Shown here: positions 42,166-51,430 of the stretch, one piece after another | Layout of the letters: the number at the start of each line of letters is the position of its first letter | Position numbering within the stretch: position 1 is the stretch's first letter | Assembly: GCF_014196635.1 (NCBI RefSeq) | Contig: NZ_JACIEB010000001.1 | Span: 496,001-560,000 of the forward strand | Direction: 5' to 3' | DNA: 64,000 nucleotides | Source: Sphingobium fontiphilum | Lineage (GTDB): Bacteria > Pseudomonadota > Alphaproteobacteria > Sphingomonadales > Sphingomonadaceae | Notes under the pieces: model-generated | Seen by the model: only the letters and a program-made list of their open reading frames with translations | The model's database searches: none | Told to the model about the DNA's origin: nothing | Translations under genes and position numbers: made by a program

Positions 42166-42923
42166 GCGCCGATGGGCCGCCGCGCGCGATAGACGCGCTC
42201 GTCCAGCGCATGATGGTGGCGCATCACCGGCTCCACCCCGCCCGCATCCAGTTCCTCCAGCTCAAATCCCGCCGCGCGAATGCGGTCGGCGAAATCGGGG
42301 CCATATTGGCGGACATGGTCCCACTGGCCAAAGCGCCGCTCACGCTCGCGCGGGGGCATGGCGTAGCTGCCATCCTCGGTCGGCTTCGCCCATAGCGGCA
42401 CGATCAGCCATGCCTCGCCGCCCGGTTTCAGCGCGCGCCGGATATTGCGCAGCACGGCCATGTCGTCGGGCACATGCTCCATCACATGGCTGGCGTAGAA
42501 CAGGTCGAACCGCGCCTCGTCGGCCAGCGCCATCAGGTCGACCTTCGCCATGCCGGGCACGCTGTAACGCGCCGGGTCGAGGTCAGCGGGCGCATAGTCG
42601 CCCGCAGCGGCGGCGAAACGGCGCACCAGGCTCGCTTCATTGGGGGCCATGTGCAATATCGCCCCGCCCTGCGGCACGACCAGCCGGCCGCTGTCGATCA
42701 GGTGGTTCATCAACCGCTCGCGCGGCGACGCGCCGCATTTGGGGCAACCCCATTCCGCATTGTCGCCATAGCGGAAAAAGCCGACGACATCGGCGCCACA
42801 GGCCGGGCAGGCGCGCGTCGCCTTCGCGCCCAGCGCCGCCCGCAGTTTGAGGCCGGTTCGCGACACATGCTTGCCGACGGCCTTGGCCGCCCGCTGAAAG
42901 GTAATCACGCGCTTCTCCCGCAC
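42162..42923 (-). CDS. SAM-dependent methyltransferase with N-terminal zinc ribbon
   Basis: A 253-residue class I methyltransferase. Residues about 38-68 carry two CPxC pairs (CPACGADVVGFFRYG and WGCPKCGASPRER), a zinc-ribbon-like element. The Rossmann methyltransferase part follows, with FDLFYASHVMEHVPDDMAVLRNIRRALKPGG as the post-motif I region. The same architecture is common in polysaccharide loci. Target unknown. It overlaps the flippase-like gene by 4 bp and is preceded by a short gap from the GT2 gene. Confidence 0.8.
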   Translation of the reverse strand: MREKRVITFQRAAKAVGKHVSRTGLKLRAALGAKATRACPACGADVVGFFRYGDNAEWGCPKCGASPRERLMNHLIDSGRLVVPQGGAILHMAPNEASLVRRFAAAAGDYAPADLDPARYSVPGMAKVDLMALADEARFDLFYASHVMEHVPDDMAVLRNIRRALKPGGEAWLIVPLWAKPTEDGSYAMPPRERERRFGQWDHVRQYGPDFADRIRAAGFELEELDAGGVEPVMRHHHALDERVYRARRPIGA

Positions 42924-42976
42924 CGCAGGTCCAAAGCGCGGCCTATACTATAAGCGCCGCGCATTGCGAGGGGGGA

Positions 42977-44107
42977 TCAACGCGACTTGGCCGGGTTCCA
43001 CACGGCGAACGTATTGCCGCGCATCGCCCGCGCCACGCCTTGCAGGGTGGCGACATAGGCGATCACGATGTCGACGATCGCCGCCAGCGGCCCGCGCCGC
43101 ATCAGGACTCCGGCCAGCACCGCCCCGCCGCCAGCCGCCAGCAAGGCTAGCGCCAGCCAGGGCGCAATCCGCCAGGCCAGCGCCATCGCCGCCAGCCCGC
43201 CGCTCAACAGGAACAGCGCGCCGAACCAGCGCACCATCTTGCGCGAGGCGTATTTGAACCGGTCGAGCGCCCCCATGCGCCGCAATTGCGGGCGCAAATG
43301 GCCATGGGTGTGCCATGCGCGCGCGGCGATCCGCACTTTGCGCCGATATTCGTCGCCCCGCGCCGCCACCAGCCTCTCGCGCGCGATCACGTCCTTGGCC
43401 TTCACCAGCCGCCTGCCGGCAAAGACCACCGCCATCGACACGGTCAAATCGTCCAGCACCGTGTCGGGGAAATCGGGATAAAGGTCGCGCCGGATGGAAA
43501 AGATGGAACCGTCCGCCCCCAGAACATTGCCGGTGCGCGATTCCTCGTCCTTCAGCATTTCCTCGATCCGCCAGTAAAGCGAACCCACCGCCGCCGTCGC
43601 GCTTTCGCCATCGCCCAGATAATGGAGCGACCCCAGCACGCCGCCGACCGCCGGGTCGGCATAGCGGGCGAGCAGCCGCTCCACCGCCTCGCCATCCAGC
43701 AGCACATTGGCGTCGGTGAAGATCAGCACGTCGCCCCGCGCCCGCGCCGCCAGTTGCTTCATGCCATGCGCCTTGCCGCTGCGCCCCGGCCCGCGCACCA
43801 GGCTGACCAGATCGCCGCGCGCCATGATCTGCGCGGCGGTGTCGTCGCTCGACCCGTCGTCGAACGCCCATATCTCCAGACCGGGATAGCGCCCCTTCAG
43901 CATCGCCAAATTGTCGAGCTTCTCGGGCATCGCCGCGCCTTCATTATAGGCGCAGAACAGCAGCGAGGCGGTGGGCGTCGGCCCCGCGACCGGATGCTCG
44001 CCCTTCGTCGGCAGCGCGCGCAGGATCAGCGGATAGAGCAGAAACGGCCACGCCAGCCCGATCAACGAACCCAGCAGGATCAGGCTAAGTATGATGTCCG
44101 CCATCAT
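42977..44107 (-). CDS. membrane-bound glycosyltransferase, GT2 family
   Basis: A 376-residue GT-A glycosyltransferase. An N-terminal membrane helix (ILSLILLGSLIGLAWPFLLYPLI) is followed by LFCAYNEGAAMPEK, WAFDDGSSDDT (nucleotide-sugar aspartates) and DVLIFTDANVLLDGEAVERL (the metal-binding DxD-like region). Two to three C-terminal helices (ALFLLSGGLAAMALAW and following) anchor the rest. Acts on the cytoplasmic face, adding a sugar to a lipid carrier. It is 4 bp from the initiating transferase gene. Confidence 0.87.
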   Translation of the reverse strand: MMADIILSLILLGSLIGLAWPFLLYPLILRALPTKGEHPVAGPTPTASLLFCAYNEGAAMPEKLDNLAMLKGRYPGLEIWAFDDGSSDDTAAQIMARGDLVSLVRGPGRSGKAHGMKQLAARARGDVLIFTDANVLLDGEAVERLLARYADPAVGGVLGSLHYLGDGESATAAVGSLYWRIEEMLKDEESRTGNVLGADGSIFSIRRDLYPDFPDTVLDDLTVSMAVVFAGRRLVKAKDVIARERLVAARGDEYRRKVRIAARAWHTHGHLRPQLRRMGALDRFKYASRKMVRWFGALFLLSGGLAAMALAWRIAPWLALALLAAGGGAVLAGVLMRRGPLAAIVDIVIAYVATLQGVARAMRGNTFAVWNPAKSR

Positions 44108-44111
44108 CCGC

Positions 44112-45461
44112 TCAATAGGCCTTGTCGTGCACCAGCACGCGCAACGTCGCCAGGATGATGCGAATGTCGCGCAGGATCGACCAGTGGGTCACATATTCCA
44201 GGTCCGACTGGAGCCGGTCGATCAGGTCCTGATGATCGTCGGTCGCGCCGCGATGCCCGCGCACCTGCGCCAGCCCCGTCATCCCCGGCTTGATGCAATG
44301 CCGCTCCCAATACCGCGCATCGACCTCCCAATAGAGGCTTTCCCCCGCCCGCGCGGCGGCGGCGTGGGGGCGCGGGCCGACAATGCTCATGTCCCCGCGC
44401 AGCACGTTCAGCAATTGCGGCAGTTCATCGATGCTGGTCCTGCGCAGGAACGCGCCGACCGCGGTCACCCGGTCATCGTCGCGGCGGGTGAGTTTATCGG
44501 CCTTCACATCGCTGCGGTCGGCGCGCATCGACCGGAACTTGTAGATCTGGAACGGGCGGGCGTCGCGGCCCAGACGCGGCTGGCGGAACAGCACAGGGCC
44601 GGGGCTGGTCAGCTTCACCGCCAGCGCGGCGGCGATCAGCACCGGCGACAAGGCCAGCGTGGCGGCGCCGGCAAACACCACGTCGAACAATCGCTTGATG
44701 ATGCGGTCGCGGAAATGCAGCGGCCCGCCTGCCACGACAATGGTCGGCTGCCGCTCGAACTCGTCCACCCGCGCCGGGGCGAAGCGCAGCAATTCGGGCA
44801 CGATGATCTCGCCCCGCGCCGACAATGACTTGAGCGCCACCGACCAGTCGTCCATCCGCTCGAGCGGACAGGCGACGACCACCCGCTCCGCCATGCCGAC
44901 GGCTGCGGCCAGCCGCGCCGCCATGTCGGCGTCATGGCCATAAGGGCGCAGCCCCGCCTGCTCGGCATGGATCAGATCGACATGCGGCCCGACGCTGATG
45001 TCCACGCCGTCCAGGATCACGGCGGTCAGATGCGGCACCTCGCCCAGCACCCGCACCGCCAGCCGCGCGACCACCAGCCGGACGACCGCGATGCCCCCCG
45101 CCGACAGCAGGAAACCGACCGCAAAGGTCAGACGCGACAGCCGCTCGGCGATCTTGCCGAAATAGACGATCAGCAGCATCAGCAACGCCGCCTGAATGAG
45201 CGCCCACAAAGCCCGCCGCACGCCCGCGCGCACATTGTCCAGCGTGCTGATGCCATAAGCGCCGCCCTGCACCGCCAGCAGCGCATAGAGCGGCGCGAGC
45301 ATCGCGAACATGATGACGCCATGGGGCTTGCCCGGCTCGCCCGCAAAATCGCCCAGAACCGCCAGGTTGGCGGCGGTGAAAGCCGCCAGCAGCACCGCCA
45401 TGTCGCCCAGCAGGCACAGCAGATACAGCCGCAGCCGCACGATTTCCTTGGACACTGTCAC
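44112..45461 (-). CDS. exopolysaccharide polyprenyl glycosylphosphotransferase (initiating enzyme)
   Basis: A 449-residue inner-membrane enzyme that loads the first sugar-phosphate onto undecaprenyl phosphate. Four N-terminal membrane helices are followed by a CoA-binding-like middle domain, then the bacterial sugar transferase domain: [20 protein letters not shown] (re-entrant helix), [24 protein letters not shown] and [27 protein letters not shown]. The start is a GTG at 45461. It is likely to start synthesis of the glycan made by the downstream minus-strand genes. Related proteins include WcaJ and PssY-type enzymes. Confidence 0.9.
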   Translation of the reverse strand: MTVSKEIVRLRLYLLCLLGDMAVLLAAFTAANLAVLGDFAGEPGKPHGVIMFAMLAPLYALLAVQGGAYGISTLDNVRAGVRRALWALIQAALLMLLIVYFGKIAERLSRLTFAVGFLLSAGGIAVVRLVVARLAVRVLGEVPHLTAVILDGVDISVGPHVDLIHAEQAGLRPYGHDADMAARLAAAVGMAERVVVACPLERMDDWSVALKSLSARGEIIVPELLRFAPARVDEFERQPTIVVAGGPLHFRDRIIKRLFDVVFAGAATLALSPVLIAAALAVKLTSPGPVLFRQPRLGRDARPFQIYKFRSMRADRSDVKADKLTRRDDDRVTAVGAFLRRTSIDELPQLLNVLRGDMSIVGPRPHAAAARAGESLYWEVDARYWERHCIKPGMTGLAQVRGHRGATDDHQDLIDRLQSDLEYVTHWSILRDIRIILATLRVLVHDKAY

Positions 45462-45563
45462 GACGCGCTATCTTTATGGGGAACCCGGCCCCCGCGTTGG
45501 CACCGCGCGCGGGCGCTGGCAAGGGGATTTAGCGTTCCGCCCCGCCGGGAGCAGCAGGCGGTT

Positions 45564-46859
45564 TCAACCCGCCGCGCGGCTGGGCGCCAGCATCGGCGCG
45601 GGCGCGGGCTGGTCGGGCCAGATGCCGCGCGTATCGTAAACCAGCTTGTCGCCGCGCTCGTCGAGCGGCACCGATTTGAACATGTCATGGTCGACCAGAA
45701 TGACGAACACGCCACAGCTTTCGAGCGCGCTGTCGAGGTCGATCAGTTCCGCGCCGGTGCCCGCAAATTCCATCGGCAGCGCGGAGGCATAGGGTTCGAC
45801 CAGCTTGATCCGGCGGCCATAGCGGCGGGCGAGCCGCGCGGCGACCTTCACCGCCGGGCTTTCACGGAAATCGTCGATATTCGCCTTGAAGGCGAGGCCC
45901 AGGCAGGCAATGTCCTGCCCGGCATATTCGTCGATCAGGTCGGACGCCTTCGCCACCACATAATCGGTCTTGCCGTCGTTCACCTCGCGCGCGGTGCGAA
46001 TGAGGCGGCTGTTCTGCGGGTCGCCATGGACGATGAACCACGGGTCGACGGCGATGCAATGGCCGCCAACGCCGGGGCCGGGCGACAATATGTTGACGCG
46101 CGGGTGGCGATTGGCCAGCCGGATCACCTCCCACACGTCGATGCCCATATTCTCGGCGATCACCGACAATTCATTGGCAAAGGCGATGTTGACGTCGCGG
46201 AAGCTGTTTTCGACCAGCTTCACCATCTCGGCCGCGCGGGCGGTCGTTGTAATGCACTGGCCGCGCACGAACTGGCGGTAAAAGCCCAGCGCCTTGCGCG
46301 CACAGCGGGGCGTGATGCCGCCGATGCAGCGATCATTGTCGATCAGCTCGACAAGGATGCGGCCGGGCAGCACGCGCTCCGGGCAATAGGCGATGGCGAT
46401 GTCGCCCTGAACGCCCCTGGCGGGCATTTTCAGGTCCGGGCGCAACTGCGCGAACAGGTCGCGCATCGCCTCCGTCGTGCCCACGGGCGAGGTGGATTCG
46501 AGGATCACCGTGTCCCCCGCCTTCAGCACCGGGGCGACCGTGCGCGCGGCGTTCAGCACATAGGAAATGTCGGGCGCGCGATCCTCCGCCACCGGCGTCG
46601 GCACCGCGATGATGAAGACGTCGCTCTCCTCGACGGTCAGGCTGGCGCGCAGATTGCCGCGCGCGACCACGCCCTGCACCAGCCCGTCGAGATCGACCTC
46701 CTCGATATGGACGCGGCCTTCATTCACCGTCTCGACGACATGGGCGGAAACATCCACCCCCACCACCTTCGCCCCGCCCCGCGCGATCAGCGCGGCGGTC
46801 GGCAGGCCGATATAGCCCAGACCGATGACGGAAACCTTCTGATGCGTGTCGACGGGCAT
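45564..46859 (-). CDS. wecC: nucleotide-sugar dehydrogenase, UDP-N-acetyl-D-mannosamine dehydrogenase type
   Basis: A 431-residue NAD-dependent enzyme that oxidises UDP-ManNAc to UDP-ManNAcA. GLGYIGLPTAALIA is the NAD loop; the catalytic cysteine is Cys268 in GPGVGGHCIAVDPWF; the FRESPAVKVA segment and CGVFVILVDHD are typical of the WecC branch rather than Ugd. ATG at 46859 (MPVDTHQKVSVIGLGYIG) has AGGAC about 7 nt upstream; the longer frame upstream adds unrelated sequence. Its partner wecB is 890 bp away, with other elements in between. Confidence 0.85.
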   Translation of the reverse strand: MPVDTHQKVSVIGLGYIGLPTAALIARGGAKVVGVDVSAHVVETVNEGRVHIEEVDLDGLVQGVVARGNLRASLTVEESDVFIIAVPTPVAEDRAPDISYVLNAARTVAPVLKAGDTVILESTSPVGTTEAMRDLFAQLRPDLKMPARGVQGDIAIAYCPERVLPGRILVELIDNDRCIGGITPRCARKALGFYRQFVRGQCITTTARAAEMVKLVENSFRDVNIAFANELSVIAENMGIDVWEVIRLANRHPRVNILSPGPGVGGHCIAVDPWFIVHGDPQNSRLIRTAREVNDGKTDYVVAKASDLIDEYAGQDIACLGLAFKANIDDFRESPAVKVAARLARRYGRRIKLVEPYASALPMEFAGTGAELIDLDSALESCGVFVILVDHDMFKSVPLDERGDKLVYDTRGIWPDQPAPAPMLAPSRAAG

Positions 46860-46943
46860 GGATTGGTCCTGATATTGCCGATGTTTTCGGCCCTTTTCCT
46901 GCCCGGAAAAGCTGAAGATTTCGGTAACGCTGGCGAGCTGGGC

Positions 46944-47022
46944 CGTCATCCCTGCGAAGGCAGCGATCGCACTTCTCTTTGTTGCGTCAGAAGCGAGATG
47001 CCAGCCTTCGCTGGCATGACGG
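46944..47022. repeat. REP-like paired palindromic element
   Basis: The left arm CGTCATCCCTGCGAAGGCAG (46944-46963) is roughly the inverse of the right arm TGCCAGCCTTCGCTGGCATG continuing ACGG (46999-47022). The right arm alone is a hairpin, ATGCCAGC-CTTC-GCTGGCAT (46998-47017). GTCATCCC.GCGAAGG...ATGAC palindromes of this kind are widespread intergenic repeats in sphingomonads. Confidence 0.7.
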
Positions 47023-47079
47023 AGATGGGTGGGAAGCGGAATGTCCGCTGTTGAGTAGCTTTCAGTAGAAAGCTGCCTA

Positions 47080-47400
47080 TTAGACCCGAAAGAATCCCCA
47101 ACCGTCCGCCCGCCCTTCGTATGCTTGGGCGAGAGTATCGAAGCGTTCCTCCCATGATGTGACGTTAGCGGCTGAAGGCTCGATTTCTACCGTAACCGTG
47201 ACATCCCATGGGCATTCAACTCGATCGGTCTCAATCACGTCGATCTTGAACCCATCCCTTTCACACTGGGCGGCAAAATCTTTTGCGGATGCCTGATTGG
47301 GGAAAATATGCGAGAAATCGACTGGGCGCGAGGCGCCAAGGTCACGGCCATCCCGTTGCATCCCTGCAAGGATTTCGGCATTTTCTTCGAGCAGTGACAT
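47080..47400 (-). CDS. RraB-like (ribonuclease E inhibitor-type) protein
   Basis: A 106-residue soluble protein. The FPNQASAKDFAAQCERDGFKID and EPSAANVTSWEERFDTLAQAYEGRADGWGFF elements match the RraB family fold (a double alpha-beta module), ending in GWGFFRV. Family members bind RNase E, but many stand-alone copies are uncharacterised. An AGAGGTG ribosome-binding site precedes the ATG at 47400; a GTG two codons earlier is possible. It sits in the odd segment between wecC and wecB and has lower GC than its neighbours, suggesting insertion. Confidence 0.7.
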   Translation of the reverse strand: MSLLEENAEILAGMQRDGRDLGASRPVDFSHIFPNQASAKDFAAQCERDGFKIDVIETDRVECPWDVTVTVEIEPSAANVTSWEERFDTLAQAYEGRADGWGFFRV

Positions 47401-47490
47401 AGGCACCTCTAATGGACGGCCCTATGTGGAGGAATGCCTGTTTGGGCAAGCGAACTACTCGCACCAACGGCGACACGTCGCCGAACTTGA

Positions 47491-47670
47491 TCAGTCTGCT
47501 TTCTTAGCCACTTTATCGGCATCGCGCCTTTGCATCTCAGCGATTTTTAGCCGCCCTTTTTCAACCCACTCCATCGCGTCGTGATCACCCTCAGCGAACA
47601 TGGCATCAACCTCGCTTTTGGACTGATTGCCTGAGATGCTCTTGAGAGTTTGATGCTTGCTTCTGCTCAT
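47491..47670 (-). CDS. small charged protein, 59 residues, unknown
   Basis: The ATG at 47670 opens a 59-codon frame encoding MSRSKHQTLKSISGNQSKSE, then a helical, acidic and basic second half (VDAMFAEGDHDAMEWVEKGRLKIAEMQRRDADKVAKKAD). Composition is that of a soluble coiled or helical protein. The open frame continues upstream, but that part is arginine-rich shadow of the wecB region. Convergent with nothing; same strand as its neighbours. No family recognised; the ribosome-binding site is weak. Confidence 0.45.
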   Translation of the reverse strand: MSRSKHQTLKSISGNQSKSEVDAMFAEGDHDAMEWVEKGRLKIAEMQRRDADKVAKKAD

Positions 47671-47749
47671 TGCGGCTGATCGTGCCATAGCGGGAGCATG
47701 GCCGCAATCAGTATGCTCTTGAGCCGTCTGGGACGGCAATTTTTGGTCG

Positions 47750-48865
47750 TCAGCAGCCTGCCGCCGCCACCTCCGCAATCCGCTCCGCCGCCTTCCCATC
47801 GCCGAACGGATTATGCGCCCGCGCCATCGCGCCATAGGCGTCTTCGTCGTCCAGCAGCGCCAGCACCTCGCGCACGATGGTCGCGCGGTCCGTCCCGACC
47901 AGCTTGGCCGTGCCCGCCGCCACGCCTTCGGGCCGCTCGGTCGTCTCGCGCATCACCAGCACCGGCTTGCCCAGCGACGGCGCTTCCTCCTGCACCCCGC
48001 CGCTGTCGGTCAGCACCAGATGGCACATGTCCAGCAGCCGCACGAAATGCGGATAATCCAGCGGTTCGATCATCGCGACATTGTCATGTCCCGCCAGCGC
48101 CGCATCCATGACCGAACGGACATTGGGGTTGGGATGGACGGGGAAGATCACCGCCACATCGGGCCGCGCCGCTATGTCGGCCACGGCGCGGGCGATATTT
48201 TCCATGCCGCCGCCGAAATTCTCGCGCCGATGGCTCGTCACCGCCACGATCCGCTTGCCCGCAAAGCGCGCCGCCAATCCATCCAGCCCGCTCGCCAGCG
48301 CCGGATTCGCCACCACCCGGTCGCGCGTCGCCAGCAGCGCGTCGATCACCGTATTGCCGGTGATATGGATGCTGGCGGCGGCGCGGCTTTCGGCCAGCAG
48401 CGCATCGGCCGCCGCCTGTGTCGGCGCGAAATTCATGTCGGCGATGCAGGCGACCACGCGCCGGTTCACCTCCTCGGGCCAGGGGTGATGAATGTCGCCG
48501 CTGCGCAGCCCCGCCTCGACATGGCCGACCGGAATCTTGCGATAATAGGCGGCCAGGCTCGCCACCATCGTCGTCAGCGTGTCGCCATGCACCAAAATGC
48601 GGTCGGGCTTTTCCGCGTCGAACGCATGGCCCAGTTCGACGATCAGCTTCGCCGTCAGCCCGTCCAGCGTCTGGTTGGGCGTCATCACGTCCAGGTCGAT
48701 GTCGGGCGCGATACCCGCCATGTCGAGCACCTGATCCAGCAGGCCGCGATGCTGCGCCGTCACGATGACGCGCGTTTCCACCCCCGGCCGCGCGCGCAGG
48801 GCATGGACCACCGGAAACATCTTGATCGCTTCGGGCCGCGTCCCGAACACCAGTGCAACCTTCAT
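47750..48865 (-). CDS. wecB: UDP-N-acetylglucosamine 2-epimerase (non-hydrolysing)
   Basis: Interconverts UDP-GlcNAc and UDP-ManNAc, giving the substrate of the WecC-like enzyme. The GTRPEAIKMFPVV start, HGDTLTTM, HVEAGLRSGDIHHPWPEEVNR, SHRRENFGG and LTDSGGVQEEAPSLGKPV motifs are all standard. The length is 371 residues. The ATG at 48865 was chosen from the conserved MKVALVFGTRPE start and the AAGGAAGG directly upstream. Divergent from ugd across a 181-bp gap that should hold both promoters. Confidence 0.93.
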   Translation of the reverse strand: MKVALVFGTRPEAIKMFPVVHALRARPGVETRVIVTAQHRGLLDQVLDMAGIAPDIDLDVMTPNQTLDGLTAKLIVELGHAFDAEKPDRILVHGDTLTTMVASLAAYYRKIPVGHVEAGLRSGDIHHPWPEEVNRRVVACIADMNFAPTQAAADALLAESRAAASIHITGNTVIDALLATRDRVVANPALASGLDGLAARFAGKRIVAVTSHRRENFGGGMENIARAVADIAARPDVAVIFPVHPNPNVRSVMDAALAGHDNVAMIEPLDYPHFVRLLDMCHLVLTDSGGVQEEAPSLGKPVLVMRETTERPEGVAAGTAKLVGTDRATIVREVLALLDDEDAYGAMARAHNPFGDGKAAERIAEVAAAGC

Positions 48866-49046
48866 CGCCTTCCTTCGCGCATCGCCCGTCTCGCGCCCTT
48901 CCCTGCCAGACAAATGTAACCATCGGCTGAACGCATCACCGCCACGAAAAGATGAGCGGCGCGAAGCGCACATGGTTTTGCAATGTCTGGCCCCTATGCT
49001 AGGGGGCTTTCAACCCCATCATCCTGCCAGGGACGTCAAATATCAT

Positions 49047-50360
49047 ATGAAGATCACGATGATCGGCACCGGTTATGTCGGCCTGGTGTCGGGAGCCTGT
49101 TTCGCGGATTTCGGCCATGACGTGGTCTGCGTCGACAAGGACGCGGGCAAGATCGCGGCCATCGAATCCGGCCGGATGCCCATTTACGAACCCGGCCTCG
49201 ACCAGTTGGTCGGGTCCAACGCGGCCGCCGGGCGGCTGACCTTCACCACCGATGTCGCCGCCGGGGTGAAGGGCGCGGACGCCATCTTCATCGCCGTCGG
49301 CACGCCATCGCGCCGGGGCGACGGCCATGCCGACCTGTCCTATGTCTACGCCGCCGCGCGCGAGATTGTGGAGGCGCTGGACGCGCCCGCCGTCATCGTC
49401 ACCAAATCGACCGTGCCCGTGGGCACCGGCGACGAAGTGGAGCGGATCGCGCGTGAACTGCGCCCCGACCTTGACATTCAGGTCGTGTCCAACCCCGAAT
49501 TTCTGCGCGAGGGCGCGGCCATCGGCGACTTCAAGCGGCCCGACCGCGTCGTCGTCGGCACCACGGGCAGCGAACGGGCGATCGCGGTGATGAGCCAGAT
49601 CTATCGCCCGCTCAGCCTCAACCAGGCGCCGTTGATGTTCACCGGACGGCGCACCGCCGAACTCATCAAATATGCCGCCAACGCCTTCCTCGCGACCAAG
49701 ATCACCTTCATCAACGAAATGGCCGACCTGTGCGAAGCGGTCGGCGCGCAGGTGCAGGATGTCGCGCGCGGCATCGGCCTTGATAACCGCATCGGCAGCA
49801 AATTCCTGCACGCCGGGCCCGGCTATGGCGGCTCCTGCTTCCCCAAGGACACGCTGGCCCTCGTCAAGACGGGCCAGGATTATGACACGCCCGTCCGCAT
49901 CGTCGAAACCGTGGTGCAGGTGAACGACCTGCGCAAGCGCGCCATGGGCCGCAAGATCGTGAAGGCGCTGGGCGGCGACGCGCGGGGCAGGACGGTCGCG
50001 CTGCTCGGCCTCACCTTCAAGCCCAATACCGACGATATGCGCGACGCGCCCAGCATCGCCATCGTCCAGGCGCTGGAGGACGCCGGCGCAAAGGTCGTCG
50101 CCTATGATCCCGAAGGTATGGCGGTGGCCGCGCCGATGATGCCCGGCGTGACGATGGTCGGCGACGCCTATGAGGCGGCGCAGGGCGCCGACGCGCTCGT
50201 GCTGGTGACCGAATGGGATATTTTCCGCGCGCTTGACCTTAAACGCCTTGCCGCGTCGATGGCGCAGAAGGTGCTGGTCGACCTGCGCAACATCTACCCC
50301 GCCGCCGAAGCGGCCGAGGCCGGCTTTGCGCTGACCCGCGTGGGCAGCCAGGTCGCATGA
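49047..50360 (+). CDS. ugd: UDP-glucose 6-dehydrogenase
   Basis: Makes UDP-glucuronate for surface polysaccharides. A 437-residue protein with the NAD loop IGTGYVGLVSGACFADFGHDV, the FIAVGTPSRRGDGHADLSYV segment, Cys264 in GPGYGGSCFPKDTLAL as catalytic thiol, and LGLTFKPNTDDMRDAPS. ATG at 49047 matches the family start; the open frame before it is shadow of the wecB region. It is followed by a tiny overlapping membrane-protein frame. Confidence 0.94.
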   Translation: MKITMIGTGYVGLVSGACFADFGHDVVCVDKDAGKIAAIESGRMPIYEPGLDQLVGSNAAAGRLTFTTDVAAGVKGADAIFIAVGTPSRRGDGHADLSYVYAAAREIVEALDAPAVIVTKSTVPVGTGDEVERIARELRPDLDIQVVSNPEFLREGAAIGDFKRPDRVVVGTTGSERAIAVMSQIYRPLSLNQAPLMFTGRRTAELIKYAANAFLATKITFINEMADLCEAVGAQVQDVARGIGLDNRIGSKFLHAGPGYGGSCFPKDTLALVKTGQDYDTPVRIVETVVQVNDLRKRAMGRKIVKALGGDARGRTVALLGLTFKPNTDDMRDAPSIAIVQALEDAGAKVVAYDPEGMAVAAPMMPGVTMVGDAYEAAQGADALVLVTEWDIFRALDLKRLAASMAQKVLVDLRNIYPAAEAAEAGFALTRVGSQVA

Positions 50361-50452
50361 CCGGCACCCCCCGCCTGCGCCACTGGCTGCTGGCGGGGGC
50401 GCTTGTCATCGGAGCGATGCTGGTCGTGCCGGTTGTCGCGGGGCTGGTCTGA
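50357..50452 (+). CDS. single-pass membrane microprotein, 31 residues
   Basis: The ATG overlaps the ugd stop (ATGA) and opens a 31-codon frame: a short basic N-terminus (TPRLRHW) then one hydrophobic helix (LLAGALVIGAMLVVPVVAGLV). The overlap, GC-rich third positions and clear membrane-helix pattern suggest a translationally coupled small protein. It ends 9 bp before the stop of the convergent ABC permease. No family recognised; expression is unproven. Confidence 0.45.
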   Translation: MTGTPRLRHWLLAGALVIGAMLVVPVVAGLV

Positions 50453-50461
50453 CAGGGCGCT

Positions 50462-51310
50462 TTACGCCTTGATCTTCCATCCCCGGCGCAGCAACGCATA
50501 ACAGACCACCGCCAGCGCGATATTGAGCGCCAGCAGCACGATGCTGCCCGCCAGCACGTCGCCATCGGTCGCCGACACAAAGCCATAGCGAAAGCCGCTG
50601 ATCGCGTAGAAGAAGGGGTTGGCGTGGCTGATCGCCCGGAACAGCGGCGACAGGCTGTCGATCGAATAAAATGTGCCAGACAGCAGCGTCATCGGCCCGA
50701 TCACGAAATTGTTGATCGCGGCGGCATGGTCGAACTTGTCGGCCCAGATCGACGTCAGCACGCCGATCAACGCGGTCAGCGCCGCGCCCATCAGCCCGAA
50801 CCACAATATCGCCCACAGATGCGCGGGCGCCACATGCACGCCGGGCCACAGCGCCATGGCGATCCAAAGCGCTCCGCCCACCATGAACGCGCGGGTGATC
50901 GCGGCCGCCACCAGCGAAAACAGCAGCTCGCCGGTGGACAGCGGCGGCATCAGATAATCGACCAGCGTCCCCTGCATCTTGCCCGCCAGCAGGGAAAAAC
51001 TGCTGTTGGCGAAGCTGTTGTTCATCATGCCCATGATCATCAGGCCCGGCGCGATGAAGTCGGGAAAGGGCACGCCCAGCACCGTTCGCCCCGCGCCGCC
51101 CAGCGCCAGCGTGAAGATGATGAGGAACATCAGCGTCGTGACGGCGGGCGCCCACACCGTCTGCAACTGCACCTTCATGAAACGGCGCACTTCCTTCAGG
51201 TAGAGCGCGCGCGCGCCCGGCCAGTTGACCGACCGGATCACCGGGACGCCCGGTTCGGGAAAGGGGTGCGGATTCGCCGCGCGCGCGGCATTTTGGGGCT
51301 GGTCGTTCAT
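50462..51310 (-). CDS. ABC-2 type transporter permease
   Basis: A 282-residue inner-membrane protein with six hydrophobic segments of the ABC-2 type (family of O-antigen and drug exporters). Diagnostic stretches are YLKEVRRFMKVQLQTVWAPAV before helix 1, PGLMIMGMMNNSFANSSFSLLAGKMQGTLVDYLMPPLS, and LSGTFYSIDSLSPLFRAISHANPFFYAISGFR. The start chosen is ATG at 51310 (MNDQPQNAAR). No ATPase gene is adjacent, so the partner must be elsewhere. Position next to the polysaccharide locus suggests possible glycan export, but drug/lipid export is equally likely. Confidence 0.85.
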   Translation of the reverse strand: MNDQPQNAARAANPHPFPEPGVPVIRSVNWPGARALYLKEVRRFMKVQLQTVWAPAVTTLMFLIIFTLALGGAGRTVLGVPFPDFIAPGLMIMGMMNNSFANSSFSLLAGKMQGTLVDYLMPPLSTGELLFSLVAAAITRAFMVGGALWIAMALWPGVHVAPAHLWAILWFGLMGAALTALIGVLTSIWADKFDHAAAINNFVIGPMTLLSGTFYSIDSLSPLFRAISHANPFFYAISGFRYGFVSATDGDVLAGSIVLLALNIALAVVCYALLRRGWKIKA

Positions 51311-51430
51311 GTCTGGATCGACTATCGGCTGCGGGCTGAGGCTGCAAGGGCCTGCGTTCGGCATATTTGCATCGCGCCCGCCCGCTTCCCATATGGGGGG
51401 CCAGTCACCCGATTGTTAGGAGTTTAGCTT

